Shown here piece after piece: positions 26,201 to 35,928 of a stretch of DNA of 64,000 nucleotides; the stretch's first letter is position 1, and each line of letters starts with the position of its first letter. The position numbers were made by a program, and so were the translations under genes. Below the pieces are notes generated by a model, which was not told the DNA's origin, did not search any database, and worked only from the letters and a program-made list of their open reading frames with translations. The DNA is from Thereva unica (Eukaryota > Arthropoda > Insecta > Diptera > Therevidae), in contig CATLJY010000890.1 in the NCBI GenBank assembly GCA_949987705.1, forward strand, positions 51,926 to 115,925. The letters run 5' to 3'.

Positions 26201-27022
26201 ATGATCCCCGTGCTCTACTGGATACAAAGCTGAGACCACTGCCCACGCAAAGCATGCATTATCATTATTTCTCACATTTACACATGCATGCTTTGCTGCG
26301 ATGCTTTGTGGCAATTTTATATAGGATGATCCTCTTAATGGTTCGTATTTGTTTATATTCACCATTAAGTTCACTATGGTATGTAAAGCCCAACCGCTAT
26401 CTTTCTCTTGGAACTCCTCAACCTGGGTCAATAGATCATCCTGCACGTTTTTCAAAAACCACTGTTCCAGATCATCGGAGCTCCCAATGGGCATAGTTTT
26501 GGTGTGAAAGTATTTTATGTCGCTTATAACATCACCATCATTGACACCATGCTTAACATACTCGCAGCTTAAAGTCGTTGATGTCTTGATGAAATTATGC
26601 TTCTTTAAAATGTTCTTAACGCGCCGCTCAAACAAAGCATAACCATCCTTTAGAAATTGCTTCACTTCGATGTGCTTTATATTAATGATGACGCCTGTCC
26701 TGATTCGTAATGCAAACGCATTATGCAGCTCTTCCCAGCGTACACGAGCACTTCTTTTTTCACTTCTTCCTCCTTCCTGCACACCTGCTCCATGGTGGCT
26801 GCTGCCAGCTTTCAACAATACTTGTAAACCTCTTAGTTGCGCAATACAATTTTGATAGTGTTGTTTGGTCCCAATCTGCTTTTCGGCCCTGCATGCTGCT
26901 TTTATTTTTTTAATGAATAAACTACACACTTTGGTAATAATTACACTTTGCGCAGCGTCTCTGTCTCTTAAGCAATCTGCGGCTTGCTTATTTAGTCCAC
27001 TCATAATGCTGCGTGTATCCAT
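23261..27022 (-). CDS. POLB: Protein-primed family B DNA polymerase (pPolB)
   Basis: First true ATG is at 27022 (MDTRSIMSGL), about 1,253 residues. Order: a charged N-terminal region; a segment with NNDNACFAWAVVSAL that resembles a papain/OTU-like cysteine protease start (weak); a C2H2-type finger CDRC...H...C (~394-414); exonuclease motifs ADLES (Exo I), HNLSGYD (Exo II) and YSDLYLKTD (Exo III). A CHIC...RDHCHLTGKYRG..H..C zinc/HNH-like insert lies between Exo I and Exo II. Polymerase motifs follow: DVNNLYG (A), INAVFGKTMEN (B) and YMDTDS (C). The C-terminal end is a CAG/CTG-coded glutamine run. It replicates the element from protein-primed ends. The entire frame is intact. The 3' end faces the plus-strand pseudogene. 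Confidence 0.95.
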   Translation of the reverse strand: MDTRSIMSGLNKQAADCLRDRDAAQSVIITKVCSLFIKKIKAACRAEKQIGTKQHYQNCIAQLRGLQVLLKAGSSHHGAGVQEGGRSEKRSARVRWEELHNAFALRIRTGVIINIKHIEVKQFLKDGYALFERRVKNILKKHNFIKTSTTLSCEYVKHGVNDGDVISDIKYFHTKTMPIGSSDDLEQWFLKNVQDDLLTQVEEFQEKDSGWALHTIVNLMVNINKYEPLRGSSYIKLPQSIAAKHACVNVRNNDNACFAWAVVSALYPVEHGDHAYRTSKYPHYNNVLNLSGITLPVTLSQIKIFEANNGLSINVFILEKEKTNEYTTVPAYLTKKKLDKHINLLMIKSDYDCSEDGDDSDGDSDIVYHFCWIKDLSRLVSRQTSKKEHKKYICDRCLFYFNTEEMLAAHVSECEKVNDCKVAFHKEKFITFKNYNYKNPVPFTVYADLESVLIPVTDGGSNGDKTRKIQEHEVHSIGLYFHCYYDDSLSFYRSNRGKTCLQWFTLQLQEIANIAEEQIKDIKPLAPLSAQEKCIQLNQPCCHICEKPFALGETRVRDHCHLTGKYRGPAHNSCNINYNDCRNIPVIFHNLSGYDAHFIIKDVALTIPGRVDLLPLNKERYISFTKHIENSSIKLRFIDSYRFMDESLDKLAGLLPKEKLIITKAQWQHLDDESFNLLTRKGVFPYDFIDGWDKLECNSLPSKEHFYNKMIDEPITEKDYEHAQKVWEKFNIKSLGEYSDLYLKTDVLLLADIFTNFRAMGLGTYKLDPAHVFTLPGYTWAAMLYYTGVRLERIMDVDILLFIEKSCRGGISQCCCRYSEANNKYMKNFKPDEETKYLMYYDVNNLYGWAMSQSLPTGNFKWIDNVDVMSVDDNSPIGYMLEVDLEYPQELHNLHKDFPFCPTHSAPPGSKQGKLLTTLHTKEKYVIHYRNLKQCLSHGLILKKIRRILQFDQSPWLKPYVDLNTDKRKQAKNAYEKNQYKKIINAVFGKTMENVRKYSNIKLCTKWEGRYGARNLIAAPNFHSRAIFNENLVAVELRKLVVKFDKPLYIGMAILDISKIALYEFHYDFMLKELDADKCKIMYMDTDSLVYEIKNVDIYNIMKKNIDKFDTSDYPMTNQFNMPQANKKVPGLMKDELNGRIMTLFVGLRSKMYSLEIDGVDEVKKAKGVKKNVVAKTLQISDYIECLQNSKSKIAEQKSIRSYSHKVYTLNQAKIALNPQDDKRCIMDNGIDTLPWGHFSVQQQQQQEDMDVE

Positions 27023-27174
27023 TTTAAAAGTTATAATAATTAATAACAAAAACAAAACTTTTCACTTAGCACTTGTTAAATTGGTTGGATGCTCACTGTT
27101 AAAATCACCAGTATTAGCAGGAGTAGTAATTAATAACACTTTACTAGTTAACTCGCGGGATGCTCGTTGTAAAC

Positions 27175-27207
27175 TGTGAAAATACTACTGTTACTGCTTC
27201 TTTTATA
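27175..27207 (-). promoter_or_regulatory. TATA + initiator for PolB
   Basis: Minus-strand TATAAAAG from 27207 and TCACAGT with its A at 27175-27177, 30-32 bp apart. The leader to the ATG at 27022 would be about 150 bases. Confidence 0.55.
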
Positions 27208-27257
27208 ATACCCTCAATTGCACAACATGAACAAGTTCGATCATGCAAATCTGCCTA

Positions 27258-27640
27258 TGTAGCAAATTCCTAACCCTAAGTGTTGTTTACACAGGTGCAT
27301 GGAACTCATGGACAAGTACAAAATTTACCAACTTCCGGTATCCGGCTGTCGTAGATGGAATTGCATCAGATGATCAGATGTAAAATTGATGATGATGATG
27401 ATGATGTGGCAAATTCCTAGAACCCCAAAAGTTGTTTACACAGGTGCATGGAATTCAATTTACCAACTTCCGGTCTATAGCTTTCTCACGCAGGTGCAAA
27501 AACTGCTGACGTGGCAAATTCCTTAACCCCCAAAAGTTGTTTACACAGGTGCATCATGAAAACTTCCGCCCCAAAGTTGTTTAGACAGGTGCATCTATGT
27601 GCTGCGGACTCATGGACAAGTTCAATCATGTCTCTAGATT
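27258..27640. repeat. Four imperfect direct repeats between divergent promoters
   Basis: A unit with GCAAATTCCT, GTTGTTTACACAGGTGCATG and, often, ACTCATGGACAAG or CCAACTTCCGG recurs near 27262, 27409, 27512 and 27571. It lies between the PolB promoter and the TATA box at 27646. These could be upstream regulatory elements. No gene is present. Confidence 0.6.
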
Positions 27641-27645
27641 TAGGG

Positions 27646-27681
27646 TATATAATGAGAACTGTGAAGGAGAACGCTAGCAGT
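27646..27681 (+). promoter_or_regulatory. TATA + GCAGT initiator for the right-end gene
   Basis: TATATAAT at 27646-27653 and GCAGT with its A at 27679, 33 bp apart, about 47 bp before the ATG at 27726. Confidence 0.5.
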
Positions 27682-27725
27682 TCAACCCCAACCACCTGGA
27701 GATCAACAGCATCAGCCCCAGAAAC

Positions 27726-28109
27726 ATGGATACAGCAACAGAACTCAAAAGCTTGGAATACTCACCATACTTAAGGATGTCCGACATGGAGTTTGGAACC
27801 CCATATAAAATAAAATCTGCAAGCAGGCTTGAAACGGGGTATGGTGTTCGGGTTCATCTCGAGTTAAAGGAGCATTAGCTTTTGCTACCAGCCAGGTACA
27901 GTTCACTTTCTGATGCAGCCTTACAAGACATCAGCAACAAAGGAAATTTCCACGTAATCAATTCTGGACCGCAGGGGAGGACATATATATTAAAATTTGT
28001 ACAAATTGATGCCGCCCCAGTTAATTATAGTTTTTATGCTGATAATTCAAGTGAAATCCCTAATTTTTATAATCCTAACAACAAGAAAAGGAAATTTCCA
28101 GGTGAATAA
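27726..28109 (+). pseudogene. Small Polinton right-end protein, interrupted by one stop
   Basis: ATG 27726; 50 codons, then TAG at 27876-27878 in the middle of an otherwise continuous frame that ends at 28109. Before the stop: YSPYLRMSDMEFGTPYKIKS and YGVRVHLELKEH. After it: LPARYSSLSDAAL, a block that matches the L-P-x-R-Y/F pattern of small OB-fold-like proteins often encoded by Polintons and other arthropod viral elements. A ssDNA-binding role is possible but inferred. A lysine-rich end NKKRKFPGE closes it. The promoter is well formed, so loss seems recent. Confidence 0.55.
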
Positions 28110-29263
28110 TAATAATACTGTGCTGTGTCTGAAATAAATAAATAATTGTGCGATTTATCAGAATAAAAAGCAAAATAATATGTGTTCTAATTAATAGTTG
28201 TTTTTTATTTGTAGCTATTACAACTACAACAATTCTTTTTAATACCTTAACTTAGTTAAATATTTCAGCAGTTGGCTTGGGTCTAATTAGCACTTAAGGT
28301 GATCAGTTTAAATAATAGTATTTATCCAATTCGTTCAGGATCGAATAATTATGGTATAAGGGAATCTTCATTGTTTTTAGTATGTGACTGAGTTTATGTT
28401 AAGTATTTTTGTGGCAGCTTATGCCACTTTCTAGTGTTTGCAATATTTGCGGTTTGTGAAGGGTATTTTAGTTTAAAGTATTCAATTTTATTCTTTAAAA
28501 ATATATCCAGCATGTTCAGGATAATAATAATTACATCATAAGTGTGATGAGAATGGGAATCTTAGCTGTATGGTTGTTGTTGTTGTTATCGGAAATATCT
28601 TTTTCAGATATGATTTTCTTGCCCACTTAGTAAGTTGCGATTGCTGTAATATCTGCGACTTGAGGTGAGTATTTTCATTAAGAATTCTTTGGAAGGTAAT
28701 AATGACATATGGTTGCAATCCAGATCTTAGCTTACAGATCGCACCGGGTTGTTGTCCAGACCCAATGCTGGATCTCAGCTAAAGCTTAGTGTTACTTGAA
28801 AGTCCAGTTCTTCACTGAATTATATGTATATTTTGCTCTAGAATCCAAGCTCATTCCATAGCCTAAGTTGCTACCAGAATTAATACTTGAAAAATATGCT
28901 GAATTTGTTTGCTCCTAAAACTATGCAATATCTTTTTCAGGTATGACTTTTTTAGTCACTTAGTAATTTCAAGTTGCGGTTGTTGTAATATCTGTGACTT
29001 GAGGTGGTATACCCAATGCTGGCTCCAGCTAAAGCTTAATTTAATTCTTAGTGTTACTTGCAAGTCCAGTTCTTCGCCAAATTATTTGTATATTTTGCTC
29101 CAGAATCCAAGCTCATTCCATAGCACAAGTTGCTACCGGAATTAATACTAGAAAAATCATCATCTCGAAACCAAAGCTCAAATCCCCCACAGCTCAGTTC
29201 ATAGTTCCCCCACTCTGGACCAAATTCCATGCCGGTTCTGCGCCACCTTCAAATCACATGCCT
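28110..29263. repeat. Non-coding right-end region with a ~300-bp direct duplication
   Basis: Two diverged copies at about 28600-28890 and 28928-29150 share CTTTTTCAG.TATGA, GTAATATCTG.GACTTGAGGT, CAGCTAAAGCTTA and ATCCAAGCTCATTCCATAGC. AT-rich and without coding potential. It precedes the right TIR. Confidence 0.65.
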
Positions 29264-29803
29264 GCTCTGGGCCAAATCCCATGCCCGTTCTGCGCCACCC
29301 TATCCAAGAAACATACATCCAGAGCTTTAAGTCACACCTCAAATCCCATGCCAGCTCTGGACCAAACCAACACCGAAATTCAACTAGCTTCCCACAGGTG
29401 GCACTCAACAACACAGCATTCAAATCCCACGCTGGTCCCACACCAAATCCCATGCCCACTCTGGGCCACCCCATCCAAGACACACACCCAAAACACCTCA
29501 CACACCTACATGCAGAGCTTTCACCCATCTCCACCCACCAACTCCAAGCCACCCCATCCAAGACACCCAACCTCCATATACAGCTTTCAAACCACCTTAC
29601 CCAAGACACAAACCCAAAACACCTCGTACACCTACATAAAGAGCTTTCACCCATCTCCACACACCAACTCTAAGCCACCTTATCCAAGACACAAACCTAA
29701 AACACCTCGTACACGTACATAAAGAGCTTTCAGACCCCCCCAAATCCTAGGCGGTTACGGGGCCACCTGAGAGGTGGCCCAGAACCGGCCTAGCTCTACT
29801 ACT
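29264..29803 (-). repeat. Polinton right terminal inverted repeat (540 bp)
   Basis: Mirror of 13813-14352 (three mismatches). Ends ...CTCTACTACT followed by the GACAGA duplication. Internal modules and the subterminal hairpin are the same as in the left repeat. Confidence 0.95.
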
Positions 29804-29809
29804 GACAGA
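29804..29809. repeat. Polinton target-site duplication, right (GACAGA)
   Basis: Second copy of the 6-bp duplication. The sequence continues cgcacaacc as in the empty site at 31978. Confidence 0.95.
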
Positions 29810-31407
29810 CAACGCACAACCTAAACCGCTAGAGCTAAAGGGCTTAGACAGTGCATCCCTATAATGATGTGGACATCCACTAAAGAGCGATTTTTCTAAA
29901 TTCATCCCCTAAGGGGGTGAAATGGGGTTTACCCAAACCGCAGGAGCTATAGGGCTGAAATTTTGACAGTGCATCCCTATAACGACGTGGACATCCACTT
30001 AAAAGCGATTTTTCGAAATTCATCCCCTAAGGGGGTGAAATGGGGTTTATCCAAACCGCTAAAGCTATAGGGCTGAAATTTCGACAATGCATCCCTATAA
30101 TGGCGTGGACATCCACTATTAAGCGATTTTTCGAAATTCATCCCCTAAGGGGGTCAAATGGGGTTTACGCAAACCGCTGGACCTATAGGGCTGAAATTTT
30201 GACAGTGCATCCCTATAATGACGTGGAAATCCAATAAAAAGCGATTTTTCGAAATTCATCCCCTAAGGGGGTGAAATTGAGTTTATCCAAACCGCTAAAG
30301 CTATAGGGCTGAAATTTTGATAGTTCATCCCTATAGTGGCGTGGACATCCACTATAAAGCGGTTTTTCGAAATTCATCTAAGGGGGTGAAATGGGGTCAA
30401 CTCAAAACCGCTGGAGCTATAAGGCTGAAATTTTGACAGTGCATCCCTATGATGACGTGAACATCCACATTTTTCGAAATTCATCCCCTAAGGGGGTGAA
30501 ACTGGGTTTACCCAAACCACTGGAGCTATAGGGCTGAAATTTTGACAGTGCATCCCTATAACGGCGTGGACATCCACTATAAAGCGATTTTTCGAAATTC
30601 GTCCCCTAAGGGGGTGAAATGGGGTCAACTCAAAACCGCTGTAGCTATAAGGCTGAAATTTTTACAGTGCATCCCTATAATGATGTGGACATCCACTAAG
30701 CAGCGGTTTTTGAAATTCATCCCCTAAGAGGGTGAAATGGGCTTTACCCAAACCACTGGAGCTATAGGGCTGAAATTTTGACAGTGCATCCCTATAATGG
30801 CGCAGACATCCACTATAAAGCGATTTTTCGAAATTCATCTCATAAGGGGCTGAAATGGGGTTTACCCAAATCGCTGGAGCTATAGGGCGGAAATTTTGAC
30901 AGTGCATCTTTTAATGACGTGGACATCCACTAAGAAGCGATTTTCGAGATTCATCCCCTAAGGGGTGAAATGGGATCAACGAAAAACCGGTGGAACTACA
31001 GGGCTGAAATTTTGACAGTGCATCCCTATAATAACGTAGACATCCACTAAAAAGCGATTTTTCGAAATTCATCCTCTAAGGGGTTGAAATGCGGTTTATC
31101 CAAAACGCTAAAGTTGTAGGGCTGAAATTTTGACAGTGCATCCCTATAATGGCGTGGACATCCACTATAAAGCGATTTTTCGAAATTCGTCCCCTAAGGG
31201 GGTGAAATGGGTCAACTCAAAACCGCTGTAGCTATAAGGCTGAAATTTTTACAGTGCATCCCTATAATGATGTGGACATCCACTAAGCAGCGATTTTTGA
31301 AATTCATCCCCTAAGGGGGTGAAATGGGCTTTACCCAAACCGCTGGAGCTATAGGGCTGAAATTTTGACAATGCATCCCCTTAATCACGTGGACATCCAC
31401 TAAGAAC
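29810..31407. repeat. ~118-bp minisatellite array (duplication copy 1)
   Basis: About 13 units with AAACCGCTGGAGCTATAGGG, CTGAAATTTTGACAGTGCAT, CCCTATAATG.CGTGGACATC, AAGCGATTTTTCGAAATTCA and CCCCTAAGGGGGTGAAATGG. Each unit contains the palindromic cccctaaggggg. No gene. Confidence 0.9.
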
Positions 31408-33574
31408 CGACTTCGTTGAGGTGTCGTTTGAAGCGTACATATTAACCGAAATATGATCTGAAAAGATTTTCATAAAATTCGGTCGAGCCGTTTTTTTTTT
31501 GTTTAACCGACGTTTATGATTTTTGTACCTGCACGATACCGCGCGAACTAAAAACTATATCGACTTGATTGAGGTGCCCAAAAAAGAATATTAACGAAGA
31601 AATGGTCTGAAAAAAATTTCATAATATTCGGTTGGGCCTTTTTTGTTTAAATAGAAAAACTTCGGATAATTGTCAGAAACACCTTAAATTGAGAAGTTTC
31701 GCTAATCCTTTCTAATATTATAAATGCGAAAGTAACTCTGTCTGTCTGTCTGTCTTTCTGTCTGTCTGTCTGTTACGCTTTCACGCCTAAACCGCTGGAC
31801 CGATTTTGATGAAATTTGCTACAGACATAGTTTATACCTTGGAGACGGACATAGGCTACTATTTATGGAGAAAAAAAGGGTTGAAGGGGTTGAAATGGGG
31901 TAAGTAAGGTAATGAGTAGTAAGGGGATTTTTTTTCTTTCCTTTTTTTAATTGTATAAAAAGTAACTGACTGACAGACAACGCACAACCTAAACCGCTAG
32001 AGCTAAAGGGCTTAGACAGTGCATCCCTATAATGATGTGGACATCCACTAAAGAGCGATTTTTCTAAATTCATCCCCTAAGGGGGTGAAATGGGGTTTAC
32101 CCAAACCGCAGGAGCTATAGGGCTGAAATTTTGACAGTGCATCCCTATAACGACGTGGACATCCACTTAAAAGCGATTTTTCGAAATTCATCCCCTAAGG
32201 GGGTGAAATGGGGTTTATACAAACCGCTAAAGCTATAGGGCTGAAATTTCGACAATGCATCCCTATAATGGCGTGGACATCCACTATTAAGCGATTTTTC
32301 GAAATTCATCCCCTAAGGGGGTCAAATGGGGTTTACGCAAACCGCTGGACCTATAGGGCTGAAATTTTGACAGTGCATCCCTATAATGACGTGGAAATCC
32401 AATAAAAAGCGATTTTTCGAAATTCATCCCCTAAGGGGGTGAAATTGAGTTTATCCAAACCGCTAAAGCTATAGGGCTGAAATTTTGATAGTTCATCCCT
32501 ATAGTGGCGTGGACATCCACTATAAAGCGGTTTTTCGAAATTCATCTAAGGGGGTGAAATGGGGTCAACTCAAAACCGCTGGAGCTATAAGGCTGAAATT
32601 TTGACAGTGCATCCCTATGATGACGTGAACATCCACATTTTTCGAAATTCATCCCCTAAGGGGGTGAAACTGGGTTTACCCAAACCACTGGAGCTATAGG
32701 GCTGAAATTTTGACAGTGCATCCCTATAACGGCGTGGACATCCACTATAAAGCGATTTTTCGAAATTCGTCCCCTAAGGGGGTGTAATGGGGTCAACTCA
32801 AAACCGCTGTAGCTATAAGGCTGAAATTTATACAGTGCATCCCTATAATGATGTGGACATCCACTAAGCAGCGGTTTTTGAAATTCATCCCCTAAGAGGG
32901 TGAAATGGGCTTTACCCAAACCACTGGAGCTATAGGGCTGAAATTTTGACAGTGCATCCCTATAATGGCGCAGACATCCACTATAAAGCGATTTTTCGAA
33001 ATTCATCTCATAAGGGGCTGAAATGGGGTTTACCCAAATCGCTGGAGCTATAGGGCGGAAATTTTGACAGTGCATCTTTTAATGACGTGGACATCCACTA
33101 AGAAGCGATTTTCGAGATTCATCCCCTAAGGGGTGAAATGGGATCAACGAAAAACCGGTGGAACTACAGGGCTGAAATTTTGACAGTGCATCCCTATAAT
33201 AACGTAGACATCCACTAAAAAGCGATTTTTCGAAATTCATCCTCTAAGGGGTTGAAATGCGGTTTATCCAAAACGCTAAAGTTGTAGGGCTGAAATTTTG
33301 ACAGTGCATCCCTATAATGGCGTGGACATCCACTATAAAGCGATTTTTCGAAATTCGTCCCCTAAGGGGGTGAAATGGGTCAACTCAAAACCGCTGTAGC
33401 TATAAGGCTGAAATTTTTACAGTGCATCCCTATAATGATGTGGACATCCACTAAGCAGCGATTTTTGAAATTCATCCCCTAAGGGGGTGAAATGGGCTTT
33501 ACCCAAACCGCTGGAGCTATAGGGCTGAAATTTTGACAATGCATCCCCTTAATCACGTGGACATCCACTAAGAA
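31408..33574. repeat. Second copy of the 2,167-bp tandem duplication, with empty Polinton site
   Basis: Repeats 13244-13812 plus 29810-31407 with very few differences. It includes the Helitron-like head at 31708, a (CTGT)n microsatellite at 31737-31771 and the uninterrupted Polinton target GACAGA at 31972-31977. Confidence 0.9.
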
Positions 33575-34030
33575 GCGATTTTGCGAAATTCATTCCCTAA
33601 GGGGGTGAACTGCGGTTAACCCATCCGCCTGAAGCTGATTGGCTTTTATTTTGACCGTGCATCACTATAATAACGTGTGGACATCCACTTAGGAGCGATT
33701 TTTTGAAATTTATTCCCTAAGGGGGTAAATTGGGTTAACCTAAAGCGCTGGAGCTAAACGGCTGAAATTTTGACAATGCATCTCTATAATGACGTGGACA
33801 TTCACTAAGAAGCGATTTTTCGAAATTCATCCCGTAAAGGGGGGAAATGGGGTTACCAAACTACTCGAGCTTTAGGGCTGAAATTTGGACAGTGAATCCC
33901 TATAATGACGTGGACATCCACTAAGAGGCGATTACTCGAAATTCATCCCCTAAGGGGATGAAATGGGGTTCACCCAAAACTCTGAAGCTGAAGGGCTGAA
34001 ATTTTGACAGTGCATCCCTATAATCACGAA
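33575..34030. repeat. Continuation of the ~118-bp array, diverged units
   Basis: About four more units beyond the duplicated block, more diverged and single copy in the window apart from the relatives at 41990-42290. Confidence 0.85.
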
Positions 34031-34395
34031 GAAATGAATGACTCGAAATTCACTTTATTTGATATTCATTTGTGATTGCTTCATAATTTCTTGCACCCAC
34101 GTAAATAGGCGAACAAACTTAACGAACGTTCGTCAAACCCTAAAATGTCACTTCTCTTGATGACATAATACATGCCAATCTCTGCTTCAAAACTTGCAGA
34201 TTTGTTGAGCAGAGGTGATATTCGCAGCAATTTGTTTACCATATTTATTAAAAAAATGCACTATAATAAAACCTTTTTAGAGATAATAACAGCTACCTTT
34301 TTTGTTTGTTTCTCTTTCTTTGAAGGAAAATATTGCACATATTAAACAGTTTTTATTTAAAGGCGTTGCAAGGCACGCGGGTTTTATGCTAGTAT
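34031..34395 (+). mobile_element. 3' end of the minisatellite-bearing Helitron-like repeat
   Basis: Unique 3' module ending GCAAGGCACGCGGGTTTTAT GCTAGT. It is shared with 42290-42651 (GAACGTTCGTCAAACCCTAA, CAGAGGTGATATTCGCAGCA). The CTAG|T ending suits a Helitron-type terminus. A T-rich 25-bp insertion distinguishes it from the second copy. Confidence 0.65.
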
Positions 34396-35268
34396 CTAAT
34401 AAACTCGATGGAATGAGACCCGTTCTAAACGAAGTGATCTTTTTTGGGTTCTGCACAGCGATAGCCTTCGAACAAAACATCATTTGTCAAAATCCGACAA
34501 CCTTTCAAAACCGTCCAAAAATTTCGTTACCTTTACAAACAGCGCGATTTTTTCAAACCTTGGATTAGCCCTTTTTGACGGGGAATTTTTTTCTACGCGT
34601 GATACAGTTTCAGGAAATTGCGGTTTATCCCGGGATTTCCAGTAGTTACCGCAAAATTTGTTCTTTTTGGTCAAGTCTGACAAGTACCTAACAGTTACAG
34701 TTTTGCTAATATCTCCGGAAAGCTTTGGAATTTCCAAATGAAGTCATTCGCTTATCAGTATGTCAATGGCGCTTCAGCACGCTCAATACGAATTTGAACA
34801 CTCGCTTTAGTGCAGCGAGCGAAATACTGAGGAAATGTTTGTTTGCTAAAGTTCAGGAAACACAAATTCTCTAGAAAAATCTTGTGGATTTACTACTATT
34901 ATAATTATTTGAACTAGCTTCTCTCGGGATTGCTTTGTCATCAGTTCTGATACTAGCCAATTTTCCACTAGTGCTAAACGTAACTATTTTGTAAGAAGTC
35001 AGTTTATTCCATCTTCGTTCATCATACTGGGAAGTTAATACATCCCAACTAGTTTATATTAAATGTTATCTTAGTTTAATCAACAGTAACTAATTCGGAG
35101 CCACCACACTACTCGACTACTTCTGCTAGCTTCTCAATTACTTCTGATCACCTCTCGTAATTTTTGATATTTTTTGAGGGGGGAGAGACCTTTTCCTTTA
35201 TCTCCGCCGTGGAGATGGACGATGGGTGCGTTCCGAAATTTGCTGCACGGAAGTGAAGAGTCTCAGTA
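34396..35268. other. No gene recognised
   Basis: Short open frames occur but none resembles a known protein. At 35010-35050 there is a short stretch (CTTCGTTCATCATAC, then gggaagttaa and catcccaac) related in rearranged order to 13005-13073. Confidence 0.5.
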
Positions 35269-35270
35269 TA

Positions 35271-35928
35271 GTCCAGGAGGGATAGCAAAAAAGTTGAAAT
35301 CAATCTACCCTGCGATTTCTCGAAGCTTTAATTAAGAGAAAAATCGTAGGAATTCAATGATTGTGTTGTGATGGGGTCGTAGAACAACTTTTTGCGAATA
35401 AATTAGGCTTTTCAAAATATCTCTAGGCTAGGACAACTGTGGGCCTTGTTCAACCTTTTTTCGCGAAACAGGTTTTTACATTTTTGAGATTTACTCGGAA
35501 AGTTACCATTATTTTTTCATGAAATTTTTATCGTAGGTTGGCACCATCAGTGGCCACAATTTAAGCCCTGACACAAGGTTTTACGATAATTGCACTCCCT
35601 ATAAATGGTTTTTAATGGTTTTTGAATTTTTCCGCAAAAACCTGTTGACCGATTTCAATGGTCTAAAACTCAGAATTTTCGTTTTTTAAGCGCTTTTATG
35701 TAGTATTTTTTGTTTTCCAAAACAACATTTTTTTCGTACCTAAATTGTGAAAAAAAAAAACGTGTGTTCGCTACTAATATTGGCTTTTAACCACCTGTCC
35801 CCCTGGACCAATTTTATCCAAAACACTTTCATTGAATTCCTACGATTTTTCTCTTAATTATAGCGTTGAGAAATCGCAGGGTAGATTTATTTCAACATTT
35901 AAATACTTTTGCGCTATCCCTCCTGGAC
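35271..35928. mobile_element. 658-bp MITE with ~100-bp terminal inverted repeats and TA duplication
   Basis: Starts GTCCAGGAGGGATAGC and ends GCTATCCCTCCTGGAC. The repeats extend about 100 bp inward (TCTACCCTGCGATTTCTC, TTAAGAGAAAAATCGTAGGA, ATTCAATGA). TA dinucleotides at 35269-35270 and 35929-35930 suggest a Tc1/mariner-type target. There is no transposase inside. Confidence 0.75.

Larger units (their letters stand above)
13813..29803. mobile_element. Polinton/Maverick element, complete, 15,991 bp
   Basis: It has 540-bp terminal inverted repeats, AG...CT termini, a 6-bp target duplication, and the full Polinton gene set: RVE integrase, protein-primed PolB, FtsK/HerA packaging ATPase, adenovirus-type protease, double-jelly-roll major capsid and minor capsid. 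Integrase, ATPase, PLA2-domain protein, minor capsid and PolB frames are intact. Two accessory genes carry single stops and the major capsid 3' end carries a MITE. Transcription units start from TATA plus initiator elements. A capsid-encoding element of this kind could be called an endogenous adintovirus-like virus; the sequence alone does not show virion production. Confidence 0.97.
13244..31407. repeat. First copy of a 2,167-bp tandem duplication, split by the Polinton
   Basis: Without the Polinton and one target duplication, 13244-13812 joined to 29810-31407 makes about 2,167 bp. It is matched almost base for base by 31408-33574. I count only a few substitutions (for example at 32218, 32785 and 32830 relative to copy 1). 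The junction at 31407/31408 joins ...ctaagaac to cgacttcgttgag. Confidence 0.85.

Noticed and set aside
13813..29803. Reading the Polinton as an exogenous virus contaminant
   Set aside because: Flanking target duplications and the empty sister site show that it is integrated in the host chromosome.
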